DNA of 64,000 nucleotides from Cryptomeria japonica (GCF_030272615.1 NC_081406.1:184985770-185049769), one strand, 5' to 3'. Counted from the stretch's first letter, positions 1 through 10,643 are shown. Made by a program: numbers and translations. Notes: a model not told the origin generated them from the sequence alone.

Positions 1-20
1 CAAGATTCCCCTATTCCCCC

Positions 21-330
21 ATGCTGATAAGTTTTTCTAGGCAGAGAATTCCTTCGGGTCCTTTAATGTTAAGTCGGCCTACAATCTTCTCATCACTCTT
101 AACAATGATTGCTATAGCTGGAGGAAAGTTTGGAATTCACAGCATTCCAAAAATTATTTTTTTCTGGTGGACAGCTCTACATGGGAAGGTCCTAACCATT
201 GATAACCTTAAGAGGAGAGGCTTTCCCATGGCCCATTGGTGTGTGTTATGTAATCGTGCTAAGGAAAGTATCAATCATCTCTTTATTCATTGTCCTTTCA
301 CCTCCATGGTCTAGTACAAAGTCTTACAGA
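21..330 (+). pseudogene. LINE ORF2 fragment: zinc-binding reverse transcriptase domain
   Basis: This open segment matches the domain that follows RT in plant LINEs, a C-x2-C ... H-x4-H-C zinc-binding module. The visible residues are the CVLC pair and HLFIHC near codons 73-92. The segment FFWWTALHGKVLTIDNLKRRG just before it is the typical family spacer. Reading stops right after the HC motif, whereas an intact family member would run on into RNase H. Confidence 0.8.
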
Positions 331-503
331 AAATTAACATCACCTAGACCTTCTTAGAAGACCTGCAGTAGTTTGTCATCAACTGGGATTTCCCTTCATC
401 TCACCCCCCATTCAGACAGATTTGGAAACTTATCCCTGCTCATATCTGTTGGAACATCAGGAAAGAAAAGAATGATTAGATATTCCATGAGACCAACAAC
501 ACT

Positions 504-1130
504 GTGGACACTGTGGTTGATATAGTGAAGAAGCTTCTTAGGGAGAATGCTCTAGTCTACAAATGGAAAAGCCCACTATTTGCCCCTTTGGAGATGGATT
601 GCAATTGGGTTAGGAAATGGAAATTGCCTGACAACTTCCTCCACTATGACAATTCTAAAAGGTTGGAGAGATTCAACACTAGATGGTCAGACTCTTCCCC
701 CTCATGCTTTAAACTTAACTTTGATGGCACTGCTTGCAATGGGGTTACGGAGGGAGGTGGAATTATAAGAGACAATTTGGGTAACTTGGTTTTGGCCAAT
801 GCTCGCAATTTTGGTTCAGTCTCATGTAACATGGTTGAAGCCTTAGTGATCTTCTGGCATCTTAAATTGGCTCTCACTATTGACTCTAAAATATTGATCA
901 TTGTAGAAGATTCTAAGCTAATCATTGAAGTGACCAAAGGGGTTTACGAGATTAGCTAGATGATTCACAACATTCTCTAGGACATGTGGTCTATGATTAT
1001 TTGGCTGGATGAATTTCATAGTCAACATATTTATAGAGAGGGCAATATGGTGGCAGACTCCCTTGCTGCGGTGGGCATTGAGATGAAGGGTATGAGGTGC
1101 TAGAGACACTTGGCCTCTCTTTCTGATAGA
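504..1130 (+). pseudogene. LINE ORF2 fragment: RNase H domain
   Basis: This is an RNase H-like domain of the type fused to plant LINE ORF2. The N-terminal Asp is in KLNFDGT, the Glu region is NMVEALVIFWHLKLA, the second Asp is in VEDSKLIIE, and the C-terminal Asp is in NMVADSLA. A TAG at 957-959 interrupts the frame before the last motif, which continues in the same frame to about 1110. The presence of all acidic motifs but no open frame points to loss after insertion. Confidence 0.8.
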
Positions 1131-1228
1131 TAGAAATCCTTCATAGGGAGAGATGAAAACCATCTTACTGACCAATGACTTGCTATGGTTTATTTTACGA
1201 GTGAATATACTGGTTTATTTGGGGGACC

Positions 1229-2983
1229 ATGATGAAGGTGGGAAATTCAAATTTGAATTGGTCAGATTTTGCCATGGTGGCCAAGGGTGATTCCCATATT
1301 CTGCACCACATTGACCTAACGATGACATGCTTTCCCACCTATACAAGTGATATCAATGATTTGCAGCTCCATACTTTAATCATTAATATGACAGGGCCTA
1401 TCAAGTACAACAATTATTGCTTAAACTGGAATTCAATAATTTTCCAAGATGAAGCTTTATGCAAGATGACGGAGGTGATAAGAGGTGTCCTTTCACATGC
1501 TTATCGGAGCTAGTGGGTACTTTCCTTGGGAAGCACCACAGCTATTAATTATTTCTGCTTTTATCACAATTTGTCTAAAATTTTGTTAACCATTCTTTCT
1601 CTTCGCACTGGTTTCTCTCTCTGGAAGTCCATAATCTACTCATCGCTCCTTATCAACATCACTCTGGAAGAAACAGAAATGGGGGAGATTTAGTCCAGGT
1701 TGAGCTAGACATTATTGATGAGTGCATCCATAATGACCCTTGTGTGCGGAGAGTCATAATGGTTGATATCTCTTATGAAATTAGTGAAGATTTCATAGCC
1801 CAAGCTATGGGTTTGTCTACCAAGGGAAGGAAATGGAAGAAGACTAGTAGGTTCACTGACAAAACCAACATGAATAGATTTTTCAAAAAGGGTGACGAGC
1901 CTATCAAGCTGCGAGGGGGCTTTAACAGATATTGTCTTCCTTATCCATGGGACCAAGTATGTAAAATTGTCATGAATTATTTTACCCTTAAAGGTAGATA
2001 TGGGGTTTTTTATTACTACCACTTCCTGTTCCTTAACCATTTCTATAACCATGATATTATTTCCTTTCCCTTCTTTTTATTGCATGCTTTAGAGTCCACT
2101 GTAAATGATATTAGGCATTGTATGAGTCAGGATAGCAACTTCACTATCCTTCACCATGGTATAATTTTTTGCCTTTACAATTTCCATCGGTCCCTCTATC
2201 CAAACAGACCTATCTCTGTCTAACTTGCCACACCCCTATCAATCCCCTTGCCACACCCCCTTCATTTCCCCTCCTAAAATTGGAGAAAAAAATGTAACCC
2301 TTCTATTACTAAAGTCACCTCCAAAAAACCCAAAAGTGATCCCAAAGTCCATTTAGTTGAGTCTGACACAAAGGATGGTGATACCCCTCATAGGTCCCAT
2401 AGAATCATTGCAAAACCCTGCATGAAACAACTTATAGTTAGAAAAAACTACGTCAAAGATAATATGAAAGACCCAAAGAAGGAGGACAGTGATAAGACCG
2501 AGGATGACATGGAGGCCATGAATGTTTTAGAGTCTTCTAAGCTGGACACCAATGCCCCTGACTGTAGGACTTTGTAGGAAAATAGTAAGAACACCTCCCC
2601 TTTATCTGCTACTTCCCCCGTCCCATGCTAAAGGTAAACAGATCTGTGAGGAAGATGGGAGGAAGATTTAGAGCATTCAGACTGTTGTTGATGGAGGTGA
2701 AAAGGCAGAGGCTACCCAATGTGTGGGCTATAAAGCCATTTCTGACGATCTGAACAATTTTAAAAAGAAGCTAGATACTCTCAACAAGAATTTCAACAGA
2801 ATTTTGAAATTTTCCCTGAAGGTCATGCATTCCTCAGCCACTACTATGTGTCTTCTGCACCAGGAAAAAGAGAACCAGGGAGGTTTGGGTGGTGACACCA
2901 TGAAGGACTTGTTTGAGTTCCTTGTGGATGATTGGACTAGATTGATTCTTTCCAAGCACATGGAGACTGGAAAAAATGATTAA
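1229..2983 (+). pseudogene. Copy A of an unrecognised ORF family, directly downstream of the LINE
   Basis: I do not recognise this gene. Open segments lie at 1229-1513, 1744-2223 and 2723-2983, with frame changes between them. The middle segment has a compact hydrophobic domain (ISYEISEDFIAQAMGLSTKG, then HFLFLNHF and FPFFLLHALES). A charged linker follows (RSHRIIAKP, RKNYVKD), and the C-terminus is a helical stretch ending FEFLVDDW. The order and many residues recur in copy B. The ISxEhIxxxxGL pattern is loosely like the ITKEAVRVVTGL segment of the NA-1/NA-2 ORF2 family, but that link is weak. It lies on the LINE strand, about 90 bases after the LINE RNase H. Confidence 0.5.
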
Positions 2984-3373
2984 TGGGCGCCCTATTCCAA
3001 TTTTGCTAATAGTTTCATTACTGGATTTGTTGGATCCTAGTTTTGTTTAATTTCCTCATTAGCCCTCTGTGGCTTTTTAAGACTCTTTTTATTTCCAAGT
3101 ACTGTTGTAAAAAATATATGCTTACAAGGGTTAGTTGGTTTAGTGTTGGTTTCTTTGTTGATATCTGCATTTTTCAGATTTTACATGGACATGATTGCCA
3201 TCAATCTTGTGATTTTCTATAATAGTAGGTGGAATATGTTTTTGATAGTTAAGATAGGGATTGGATGATACTCTATCGGTTGGTTTCTGTTAATGTGTTG
3301 ATAATGCTCTCTTTGAGACTTGCTTTGTACTTTAGGTCAGTCCCCGAGTTTTGGCTATTTTTTTATCAAAAAA
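2984..3373 (+). other. 3' untranslated tail of copy A with LINE-like end
   Basis: This is non-coding, T-rich sequence ending in GGTCAGT, a CCC block, a run of T and then ATCAAAAAA. The same end (GGTCAGT, CCC, T-run, AATCAAAAA) closes copy B at 4799-4835. Such T-rich plus short A-rich tails are what LINE-mediated reverse transcription recognises. Confidence 0.5.
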
Positions 3374-3384
3374 ATACATCATTA
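3374..3384 (+). repeat. 11-bp direct repeat ATACATCATTA, left copy (candidate target-site duplication of copy B)
   Basis: The identical 11-mer is at 4837-4847, immediately after the A-rich tail of copy B. The sequence related to copy A resumes right after this left copy. That is the arrangement expected for a 5'-truncated target-primed insertion. Confidence 0.5.
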
Positions 3385-4665
3385 GTCTGTAATAATGATT
3401 TTCTCTATTTGCCCTTTTATTTACTGCATTCCATTGAAAATTTTGTTAAAGATACCATGGACCCCAAGCATGGGGATAAGTTACCCTACCTCCTTCACGA
3501 GGGCCTCAGTTTTAGGTTGTACAAATTTTATGAGGCCCTTTTGCCCCCCACCCCCTTGGAACCTCTCGCTCTCTCAGCCCCCATGCCTACTCCTCAGCAG
3601 CTTGCCGCCCTGTCTATGGCCTTCCCTAGATTTTTCCAGTATCCTCACAAAGGCTTTTCTACAACCAACTTCTCCATGTCTCTGCCTGCTTATGCCTCTG
3701 TTGTCTCTTTATTTGTGGTCTCCCCCAGTTTGACTCTATCCACCTCTTCCAGTGTTTCCTACTCCATGTCCAAGGGAAAAGGAAAAAACCCTGTTAAATG
3801 CAAACATATTGTCTTTTATGACAATTCATCCTCTGAAGATGCCGAGAATGACAACCCTTCCCCTTATTTTGAGATTAAAAGGAGATCCTCTAGATTGTCT
3901 TCCAAAATCTTGCACAAAAAGAAGACCCTTGTGATTAAAAATATTTACTCAGAGGAGTACCCTAATACCACTATGGGGGCCCCTGGTGAGGATGTTGTGG
4001 ATGTGGATATGACTGGGAACCCCATGGTTTTGAACATTGTGGGTGTTGCTAGCATGGGAAATTCTAAGATGAAAGCCTAGGACTCTGTTGATGTTAAGGA
4101 TAGGGCCCCTATGAACATGGGCACTGTGGGTGTCATGGGTGAGGAAAATTCTGATACCAAAGCCCTGGACTCTGGTAACTTGGACTCGAATTTAAAGATG
4201 GTGAAAAAGGTGATGAACTCTCTTCCCTTGATGGGATTGGGAAATGATATTGACTATTCCCTTGCTGAAGATGTGGCCAAGGTGATGGATAAGACTATGG
4301 ATGACATGGATACTATGAACGCCCAGGGTGTCCCTACTCTAGAGCAAATGAAAAAGATATGCACAAACGTGTTGGACATCATGAAGAGGATTGATAACCT
4401 TGGACCTATGCTTGAATTGCATGCTATCATGGATGATTTCAATTGGCTCAAGAGAAAGATGGAGGTCTGGGATGCCCAAATTGCGGACCTTAACAAATTT
4501 CATTTCCAAGTTCTACATAGCTCGATTCTCACCCTCTCTCTGCTGAGCGAACATACTATGGACACGGAGGAGGATAAGAAGGATGCTAAGGACTTGTATA
4601 AGTTCCTATCTAATGAATGGAATAGTGCCATTGATGCCATTGGGGTGCAAAAGGTGCCCCTGTAG
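3385..4665 (+). pseudogene. Copy B of the unrecognised ORF family, 5'-truncated
   Basis: I do not recognise this gene. Homology to copy A begins right after the 11-bp repeat (FLYLPFYLLHSIEN matches FPFFLLHALES of A). It continues through a Pro/Ser-rich region, a basic block (RRSSRLSSK, KKKTLVIKN) and a Met/Asp-rich linker. It ends in a helical C-terminus (LHAIMDDFNWLKRKM, LYKFLSNEW). Open segments are 3265-4080 and 4111-4665, separated by a single TAG at 4078, so B is better preserved than A. The first 40 codons of the open segment (3265-3384) are the tail of A, not part of the family. Confidence 0.5.
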
Positions 4666-4836
4666 TTTTTTTGTGTGTTTTCCGTTGCTGTTTTTTATTT
4701 TCTAAGACTTGGTCTCTTTTTGTTGTTAGTTGTTGGTAATGTTGTTATAGTGTTGTTTTTGCACTATGATCTCATTAATAGTTCTTCTATGTAAAGGGTC
4801 AGTGCCCTTGTTCTCACTGCTTTTTTAATCAAAAAC
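4666..4836 (+). other. 3' untranslated tail of copy B
   Basis: This T-rich non-coding tail ends GGGTCAGTGCCC, a spacer, a T-run and AATCAAAAAC. It matches the tail of copy A at 3337-3373. Confidence 0.5.
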
Positions 4837-4847
4837 ATACATCATTA
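4837..4847 (+). repeat. 11-bp direct repeat ATACATCATTA, right copy
   Basis: Identical to 3374-3384. The two copies bracket copy B. Confidence 0.5.
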
Positions 4848-5910
4848 AGTTAATTTGTTAAAAAAAATTTAAGAAAAACAAAACAAAATCACAAATTACA
4901 TTATCTATTCAACAATATTTGATCCTTCCCTATAAATTATAATTATAAACAACCATAAAAAATATAATTTCTACGATTCTTAAAAATTAATATTTATTCA
5001 TAAAATAAAAAATATATAAAAAATCAACATATTTATTATATGAAAAATTATTTATATAAAAATAATAATTATAATTTTCAATACATCATCTAAATAATTT
5101 ATTATAATAAAAAAAGTCACAAATGACACTGTAAATTAAACACACTTTATTATTTGCCTATAAATTGTAAAAATAAATATCAACTATAAAAATGTAATTT
5201 TCCTTGGAAGGTCTTATTATTTAGAAATTAAAAAATTGGTTTGTCCTGTTTGATTTACCATACATATAAATGGCATATGCCCAACCTTAGACACTCGGAA
5301 CATCAATTTTGGGGTTAGGAAAAAGAAGATTTCTTCAATACTTTATCAAAATTACATGTTTTATACTAACCTTTTGAATATTAGGGCCTTATGTGAGGAG
5401 TTCTAACCTCACATAGTCATTCGCCAAAGTTTGGCATCCTGTTTGGTACAACAAATAAACACATTAGTATGTGCAATTCTCACTATCATCTATAAATATT
5501 CTAGGTAAGTTGATATAAATGGCAAATAAAATTTATTTGCACAAAATATAAAACTCTAAATAAACTTATTTTAATTTAAATATATATAATTTTATAATTT
5601 ATAGACTTTTGGGGGGGGGATAAAGGGACAGAGCTCATAATATTATATTAATATTAAAAAGAGTAACTAATATAATAGGGGTGAGAAGTAAAGAACTAGA
5701 GAAAAATGACGATATCCCAGATCATCAAATTAAGTTTGTACATATGGAGATAAAAAATAAATTCCATCTACAAACTACCTAATGTGCCACCATAGAGCTA
5801 TATGATTACAATCCATATCAATACATAGCTAGTTGAAATATGAGAACCTTAGAACATACAAGACACTGGCAAAGTAAATCCCACCATTCTAGAAGCCTCA
5901 ATCAAAATCA
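4848..5910. other. AT-rich non-coding stretch
   Basis: Very AT-rich, with many short A/T runs and no coding pattern in any frame. There is a G run (about 9) near 5611. I see no terminal repeats or known element ends here. Confidence 0.6.
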
Positions 5911-6083
5911 ATGACCAAATACATTGAGAAAATGAGGACAGAATCAGTCACAGTAATTGATAACAATTCACAAGCTAGATATGTTGGGGAGGGCCAACAT
6001 GAATATAGGATAGCAGATATGTCTCCACCCAGTGTTAATGGGGAACACAACATGTTGGATGTAAAAAAATATGAGGATCATAT
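5911..6083 (+). pseudogene. 5' part of an unrecognised reading frame interrupted by NA-1
   Basis: The open segment encodes a polar peptide (RYVGEGQHEYRIADM, VNGEHNMLDVKKYEDH). Removing NA-1 and one copy of its 5-base duplication lets the frame continue into 13545 (M-HPLSRNDSLRFIEKAM) for about 18 codons before a TAG. The frame therefore existed before insertion. I do not recognise the product. Confidence 0.4.
6079..6083. repeat. Target-site duplication CATAT (left) of NA-1
   Basis: CATAT directly precedes the TGATGAATAC end of the left LTR and recurs at 13540-13544 after the right LTR. The two copies are identical. Confidence 0.85.
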
Positions 6084-7250
6084 TGATGAATACTAAGAGC
6101 GGGGGGGTGAATTAGTATGCCAAAAATCAGTGTAAGCAAACTCTTAAATAGTTTAACAGATAACTGATGAAGCAGATTCACTAATAAACTGGTTAAGATA
6201 AATGCAAACCAAATAGCAAACAAAGCATTCCCCCACAAAAGAACAATCACCATATCACAAGATATTTGACATGGAAACCCAAATGGGAAAAACCACGATG
6301 AGCAAAAAATCAAAAGTAACTATCTACAAAATAGTAACCTAACCAGTTAAGGTCAGACTAGTTAAGGTCATACAATATTCTTCACCAGAACATATCCTGT
6401 TAGGATTCTAAATCTCAGTTAGCAGATATGTCCTATTAAAGACTACCCATTAGAGGATTTAAGATCCACAGTTGTGAACCACCTTGTTAGAGGATTTACA
6501 AAGGCTTTGTTGAGCCTACATAGTTAAGGGCTTCAGACTTGTCAAAGATGTGAGTAATCAACAAGTGAATGATCTAGATAATAGCACAGTATGCTTAATT
6601 AGATCCTTGATAGCTCCTTGTTAATGAATTTTAGCATTACTTTAGTCTTCTATATCTGCACACTCTATCTCTTCACATAGACCTAACCTTGTCTTCAATG
6701 ATCACACATAATAACCTTTCCTTCTCTTTATCACATACAAAACCTAGACATGATGTCCTTAGAAAGGAATCTGATTTCATGTCAGTCCAATAAGATTAGA
6801 CTACGAATTCCTAGGTACAGTGCATCTAGACACATTTGGTAACACGACACAAAAACACTGCCAATGTCTTGGTGGATGATAACTCATCACACATTACAAT
6901 AATACCGGTTGGTAAGTCATCACAGATATATATCGATTAATACAATATACCAATTACCGGTTGTCAAAAATCAAGACTGGAATATTGAAGTGTTCTGATC
7001 AAAAATTGACTACCGCTTGGGTCCTTCGTTCTGCTTGAGATCCTCGTACCACTTGGGATCTTCATACCGCTTGGGGTCTTCAATCAATCTGTGACCAGTA
7101 AACCATCTTCTACAAAATACCGACAGTCTAAAGACTACACATTCAATGACATACAATACCAGTTGGAACAACTACTGGTTGAGCATAACTCATACATCAA
7201 GTAAGTGTGTTTCCATCAATGACAATCAAAACATCATCAAAATACCAACA
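6084..7250 (-). repeat. NA-1 3' LTR
   Basis: 1167 bp, about the length of its partner at 12406-13539 (1134 bp). On the minus strand it starts TGTTGGTATTTTGATG and ends TATTCATCA. It contains the copia-like signature TGGTTTTTCCC...GGGTTTCC (complement of 6273-6300), a C-rich tract near its 3' end and a 4 x 18-bp repeat at 7011-7082. Differences between the two LTRs are mostly C/T or G/A. Confidence 0.85.
7011..7082. repeat. Four tandem 18-bp units inside the NA-1 3' LTR
   Basis: Units of exactly 18 bases, TACCGCTTGGGTCCTTCG and variants (TACCACTTGGGATCTTCA and so on), are repeated four times. The same array is in the 5' LTR at 13300-13371. Confidence 0.8.
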
Positions 7251-7260
7251 ATCTCCCTTA
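7251..7260 (-). promoter_or_regulatory. NA-1 polypurine tract
   Basis: On the minus strand TAAGGGAGAT directly precedes the TGTTGG start of the 3' LTR. It is the expected plus-strand primer of reverse transcription. A second, better purine tract (CAAAGGGGGAG on the minus strand) lies at 7385-7395. Confidence 0.65.
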
Positions 7261-7937
7261 CTAAAAAAAATGATGCCATAATCAAAATTACTCCCCCTAA
7301 GCATATATACTCCTTCCTTTGCAAAAAAGAATTACAAGTAAGTGCATAAAATGGTAACATTCACCAAAATTTAAATGTACACTACTCCCCCTTTGCCAAC
7401 ATTGACAAAGTTATGCAAAATATCCCTTTTATAAAATAAAACAGAGTAGATGTTCATGACAATAAGGAATGAAATTTCTCAAAAACAAATTTAAAGGTCT
7501 GCACAAAAGTCTTCATGTCCGATGTCCATGACTCATCTAGCGAGGTAGCAATCTCACTTTCAGTCCTCATCTGAAATGCTAGTTCTTCCATTTCATCGAT
7601 GGTACTCATCTCTTGAGTTACCATGATAGCTTTTAAGTTGAGAAAACATCTCTGAAGAACCTACAGTGTTGGCAATAGGAGTAGTTGAAGCTCTTATAGA
7701 TCTTGAGTTTGGTTATTGATTTCTAAGTCCATCTTTGCAGTCTAATGCTGGAAATGATGAATAGTTTGTCCATAGATAGTGAATAAATCATAGGGCATCT
7801 TGAAGTTGCAGATGTATTCCTATAACTCCGATTGGAGTTGAGCTTTCTATTTGAGTACATCTTCACAAATAGATGGGGTTGGTAGATTTTACTCAAAAGT
7901 AATTTACCCTCACCCATAGAAAACTAATATCATCCTT
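7261..7937 (-). pseudogene. NA-1 ORF2 C-terminal part and 3' untranslated region
   Basis: The minus strand shows broken frames of helical, acidic sequence (MEELAFQMRTESEI, FVFEKFHSLL). It ends close to an upstream purine tract at 7385-7395. In NA-2 the same position holds a coiled coil (56115-56414) followed by the same kind of purine tract. The reading is split by several stops, so I treat it as decayed coding DNA passing into 3' UTR at about 7400. Confidence 0.4.
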
Positions 7938-8912
7938 CTACTTCAATAGTTGTGTCCTAAGTTCATTCATTTGCTTGACTAAGGCAATATTGAGTGCCTT
8001 TTCATGGTTCTTTCTTGCAGTTGCTTGAGCAACATCCTCCAAGCATTGTACCTGGTCCTCCACTACGGCATAAAGAATTTTGAGCTTGGATAGAGAGGAG
8101 TCAATACTGGGGAGGTTAGTACCAGGAATTAGACTAGTAAGGGTGTCAGCAACAATTTGTATGACATCCTGTTCTTTCTTCTTCCACAATTCTTCCAGCC
8201 TTTCTTGTGCAAGTTTAATGCTTTGGAGTAGCTCGGACTCATCTACTGATTGAGTTAGACATGCAAGTGTTATATCAATAGTATTGGTGGAATCAACCTG
8301 CTTGGTTTGATCACCAGTTGCCTTAGGAGTCTGCCCTCCTTCTTTGGCCTTGATCTCTGCTTGTTTTCTATTTTCTGTTTCTTTCTCTTCTTCCACTCTT
8401 TTCTTTTCTTCTTCTTTCTTCTTCTCTGACTCTTTCTTTTTCTCCTCGTCTTGTTTCTTCTCCACTTCTTTCTTCTTCTTATCCTCTTCCTGCTTTTTCT
8501 TCTCTTCCTCCTTCTTTCTTTCTTCTTCCTTCCTATTTTCTTCTTCTTTTCTCTTGTCTTCTTCTTTCCTCTTTTCTTCTTGTTTCCGCTTTGCTTCTTC
8601 TTGCCTTGTTTTTTCTTCTTGTTCTTTCTCCACTTTCTCTTTGTCCTGTTTCTTTTTCTCACCTTTTTCTTTATCTGGAGTGACATCCTCATTATCTAAA
8701 ATATCAATAGGGTCATTTTGTTTTGTCATTCTTTCACCTTGACTGTCAAATACATCATCCGGTTGGACTAAGGATAGGTTAGGTTCTTGATCAACCTGCC
8801 TAGTGGCTTTAGATACTTGGTGCATTTTGACAGTAGCTTTAACCTGTATATGTGTATCTTTTTCTAATTCAAAGGTTTTACCTTCTATTAACCTGGGTCG
8901 CCTTCTTCTCAT
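7938..8912 (-). pseudogene. NA-1 ORF2 third module with K/E-rich helix
   Basis: This is an open segment of 324 codons. Codons about 80-195 are almost purely Lys/Glu/Arg with 3-4 residue periodicity (KEEEKKKQEEDKKKK), as in single charged alpha-helices. The last 110 residues return to normal helical composition (LAQERLEELWKKKEQD, LVKQMNELRTQLLK). NA-2 has an acidic, Pro/Thr-rich linker in this place instead, so the helix is specific to NA-1. It is the continuation of ORF2 from 9233 after a stop near 9034. No enzyme motif is visible. Confidence 0.55.
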
Positions 8913-9824
8913 AAAGAAAATGCCTTTGTACTTATCAACAATTTCAAATAACTCAGAATTTGAAGCATCGAGAAAGTACTGTGCAAAACTTTTCTCCCTG
9001 ATCTCTTGTTCTCTTTCAATGGCAATGCGCCATTAATTATCCAAAGAATCATACAAAGAATTTGGAGTAATAGATTTAATTTTAGAAGGTGATCGATCAT
9101 TAATACATAAATATTTAATGACCTCTTGTTCTACATCCTCTTTCTCACTATCAGTAAAGTCATCAAAATATTCCTTTATGTCATCAAGCACTTTCCTCCT
9201 AATATTCTCTATTGTCCTCTGACAATGTGTCATTGGTTTATAAGAAGTAATATCTATATTTATCGGTGCAGAAGTTGTCGATACATTACTGGTAGACTTC
9301 GGATTTTCACTTGATTGCCTTGACTTCTTTATTTCAATCTCCGGTTCAGTATCTTCTGATTTCGGTGAGTGATTCCTTGAATTCTACTTCTTCTCGACTA
9401 ATTTTGCCAGGATAATCTCAGGTTTCTTTTTGGCTAGTGACCGCTTGGCCACTCTTGGACTGGCAGATGTAACCAGTACTGATACCAATGGAACTACTTT
9501 TCTCTTTTTCTGCTTTGGTTCCTCAATCGGTGTGACCCTCTCCAAGTAGGTACCGATTCTTTTCTTCTTTGCATCCAGTGGTGAGGAAAGTAGGGTAGGG
9601 GCATACCTAATCAATATGTCATTCACCTCTTCATACCCCATAGGGTCAACTATTTCCTTTCTAGGTTCCACCGCTTCCATTATGTAGTGATATGTCCTTA
9701 TTGTGAAGCAAATGTCATCTTCATACTTCTTCACTAAATCACCAGATATCCTCATTCTCTGGTTCATCTTTAGTCTGAATTCGTCAAAATACTTATTTAG
9801 AACCTCAAGATATGCAGTTCCCAC
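8913..9824 (-). pseudogene. NA-1 ORF2 middle module with NLS-like linker
   Basis: Open segments 9384-9824 and 9033-9233 read through isolated stops. The first aligns residue by residue with NA-2 (YFDEFRLKMNQRMRISGDLVKKY against YFQTLKARMKNRERLSQSIVDKY). A basic motif, PKQKKRKVVP, follows; NA-2 has PKKRKEKQVVP at the same point. The second segment carries YFDDFTDSEKEDVEQEVI, matching YDTFNSDEKESIENSVI of NA-2. This conserved colinearity in two diverged elements suggests a real protein. The function is unknown; nuclear localisation is an inference from the basic motif only. Confidence 0.6.
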
Positions 9825-10022
9825 TGCTTGTAGACTCTCCTTAATCTATCTAGAAACTAGTAGGTCAGTAGATCATTGAACATCACCTACTCTGGGGAAA
9901 TAACCTTGAAAATAGAAGAATAGACTGACAAGAAGTTGGCCAAACTTGAATCTCAATGATTTGTCTTGTTTGATGGATTTCAGATTCTCCAACAATTGCT
10001 TCCGTAAACAGGTACATAGGTC

Positions 10023-10643
10023 CTATTCAGTATCTTCCTTAATCATCCTGTAAGAAGCATTTACCGCACCAGTAGGGATAGAATTCATTCTGCTAGCATA
10101 AAATATCTTGTAACCAGTCACCATGCAAGCATATTTTACCATATCATTTTTAATGGTGTTGATGGTCATTGCTCGTTGGTCACTCACAAAACCGGTGAGC
10201 TTTGTCATTTTAGTTTTGGTGACCTTCTGTAGAACTGGTACTTCTCCAACATTGCAGAATCTGGTGGTGGCATGAATCACTTCCGATGTGATGTCATGGG
10301 TCCACTCGAGGTACATCTTGTCACCATGCACTCTACTGAGGATAATGTGAATATGTTCTTTTGAGAATTCTTCTAGAAAGTATACCGCATTGTGCAGTTT
10401 CATCTTTTCAAGAATGTTATACTCTAGTTTAATCTTCTTGTCATCTCCATAGAACAAAATTAGATGGGAGTGAATTACTAGGGATCCTAGGTCTTCCAAC
10501 TTACAGTCTATATACCCTGAAATATCTCCCTCGACAATAACTCCGGTGAGAATTTGAGATAGGGCATTATATCTCATTTTCTTCTGAAGAAATTTAGGTG
10601 TATCTACGAGTGCACTAGAGCTAAAGTGTGATGTAGAAGCCAT
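10023..10643 (-). pseudogene. NA-1 ORF2 N-terminal domain (unknown family)
   Basis: I place the start at the ATG at 10643-10641 because the peptide MASTSHFSS parallels MASSSAPEF at the start of the NA-2 ORF2. About 200 residues follow with clear homology to NA-2 53084-53760. Shared blocks include HGDKMYLEWTHDITSEVIHA / HGELFWLDSIHKITKEAVRV, KLTGFVSDQRAM / TLTGATFDKRSL and VTGYKIFYASRMN / ILGYKVTHANRLN. A TAG ends the frame at about 10020, and the homology continues beyond it. I do not recognise the domain. Confidence 0.65.

Larger units (their letters stand above)
1..1140 (+). mobile_element. 3' end of a plant L1-type LINE (zinc-binding RT domain plus RNase H), decayed
   Basis: The window opens inside a non-LTR retrotransposon. 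Codons 21-314 carry the RT-associated zinc-binding domain: a WxCVLCN pair, then ExxxHLFxHCP, preceded by the usual Trp-rich segment. Codons from about 700 to 1100 give an RNase H fold (NFDGTAC start, GGGIIRDxxG, EDSKLIIE, and a final REGNMVADSLA). This is the standard C-terminal order of plant LINE ORF2. A stop at 957-959 and others show it is dead. EN and RT lie upstream of the window. The end of the element is uncertain because copy A follows directly on the same strand and may belong to it. Confidence 0.85.

Noticed and set aside
8344-8742. Plus-strand open frame rich in Ser and Phe
   Set aside because: It is the complement of the Lys/Glu-rich segment of NA-1 ORF2; composition and conservation favour the minus strand.
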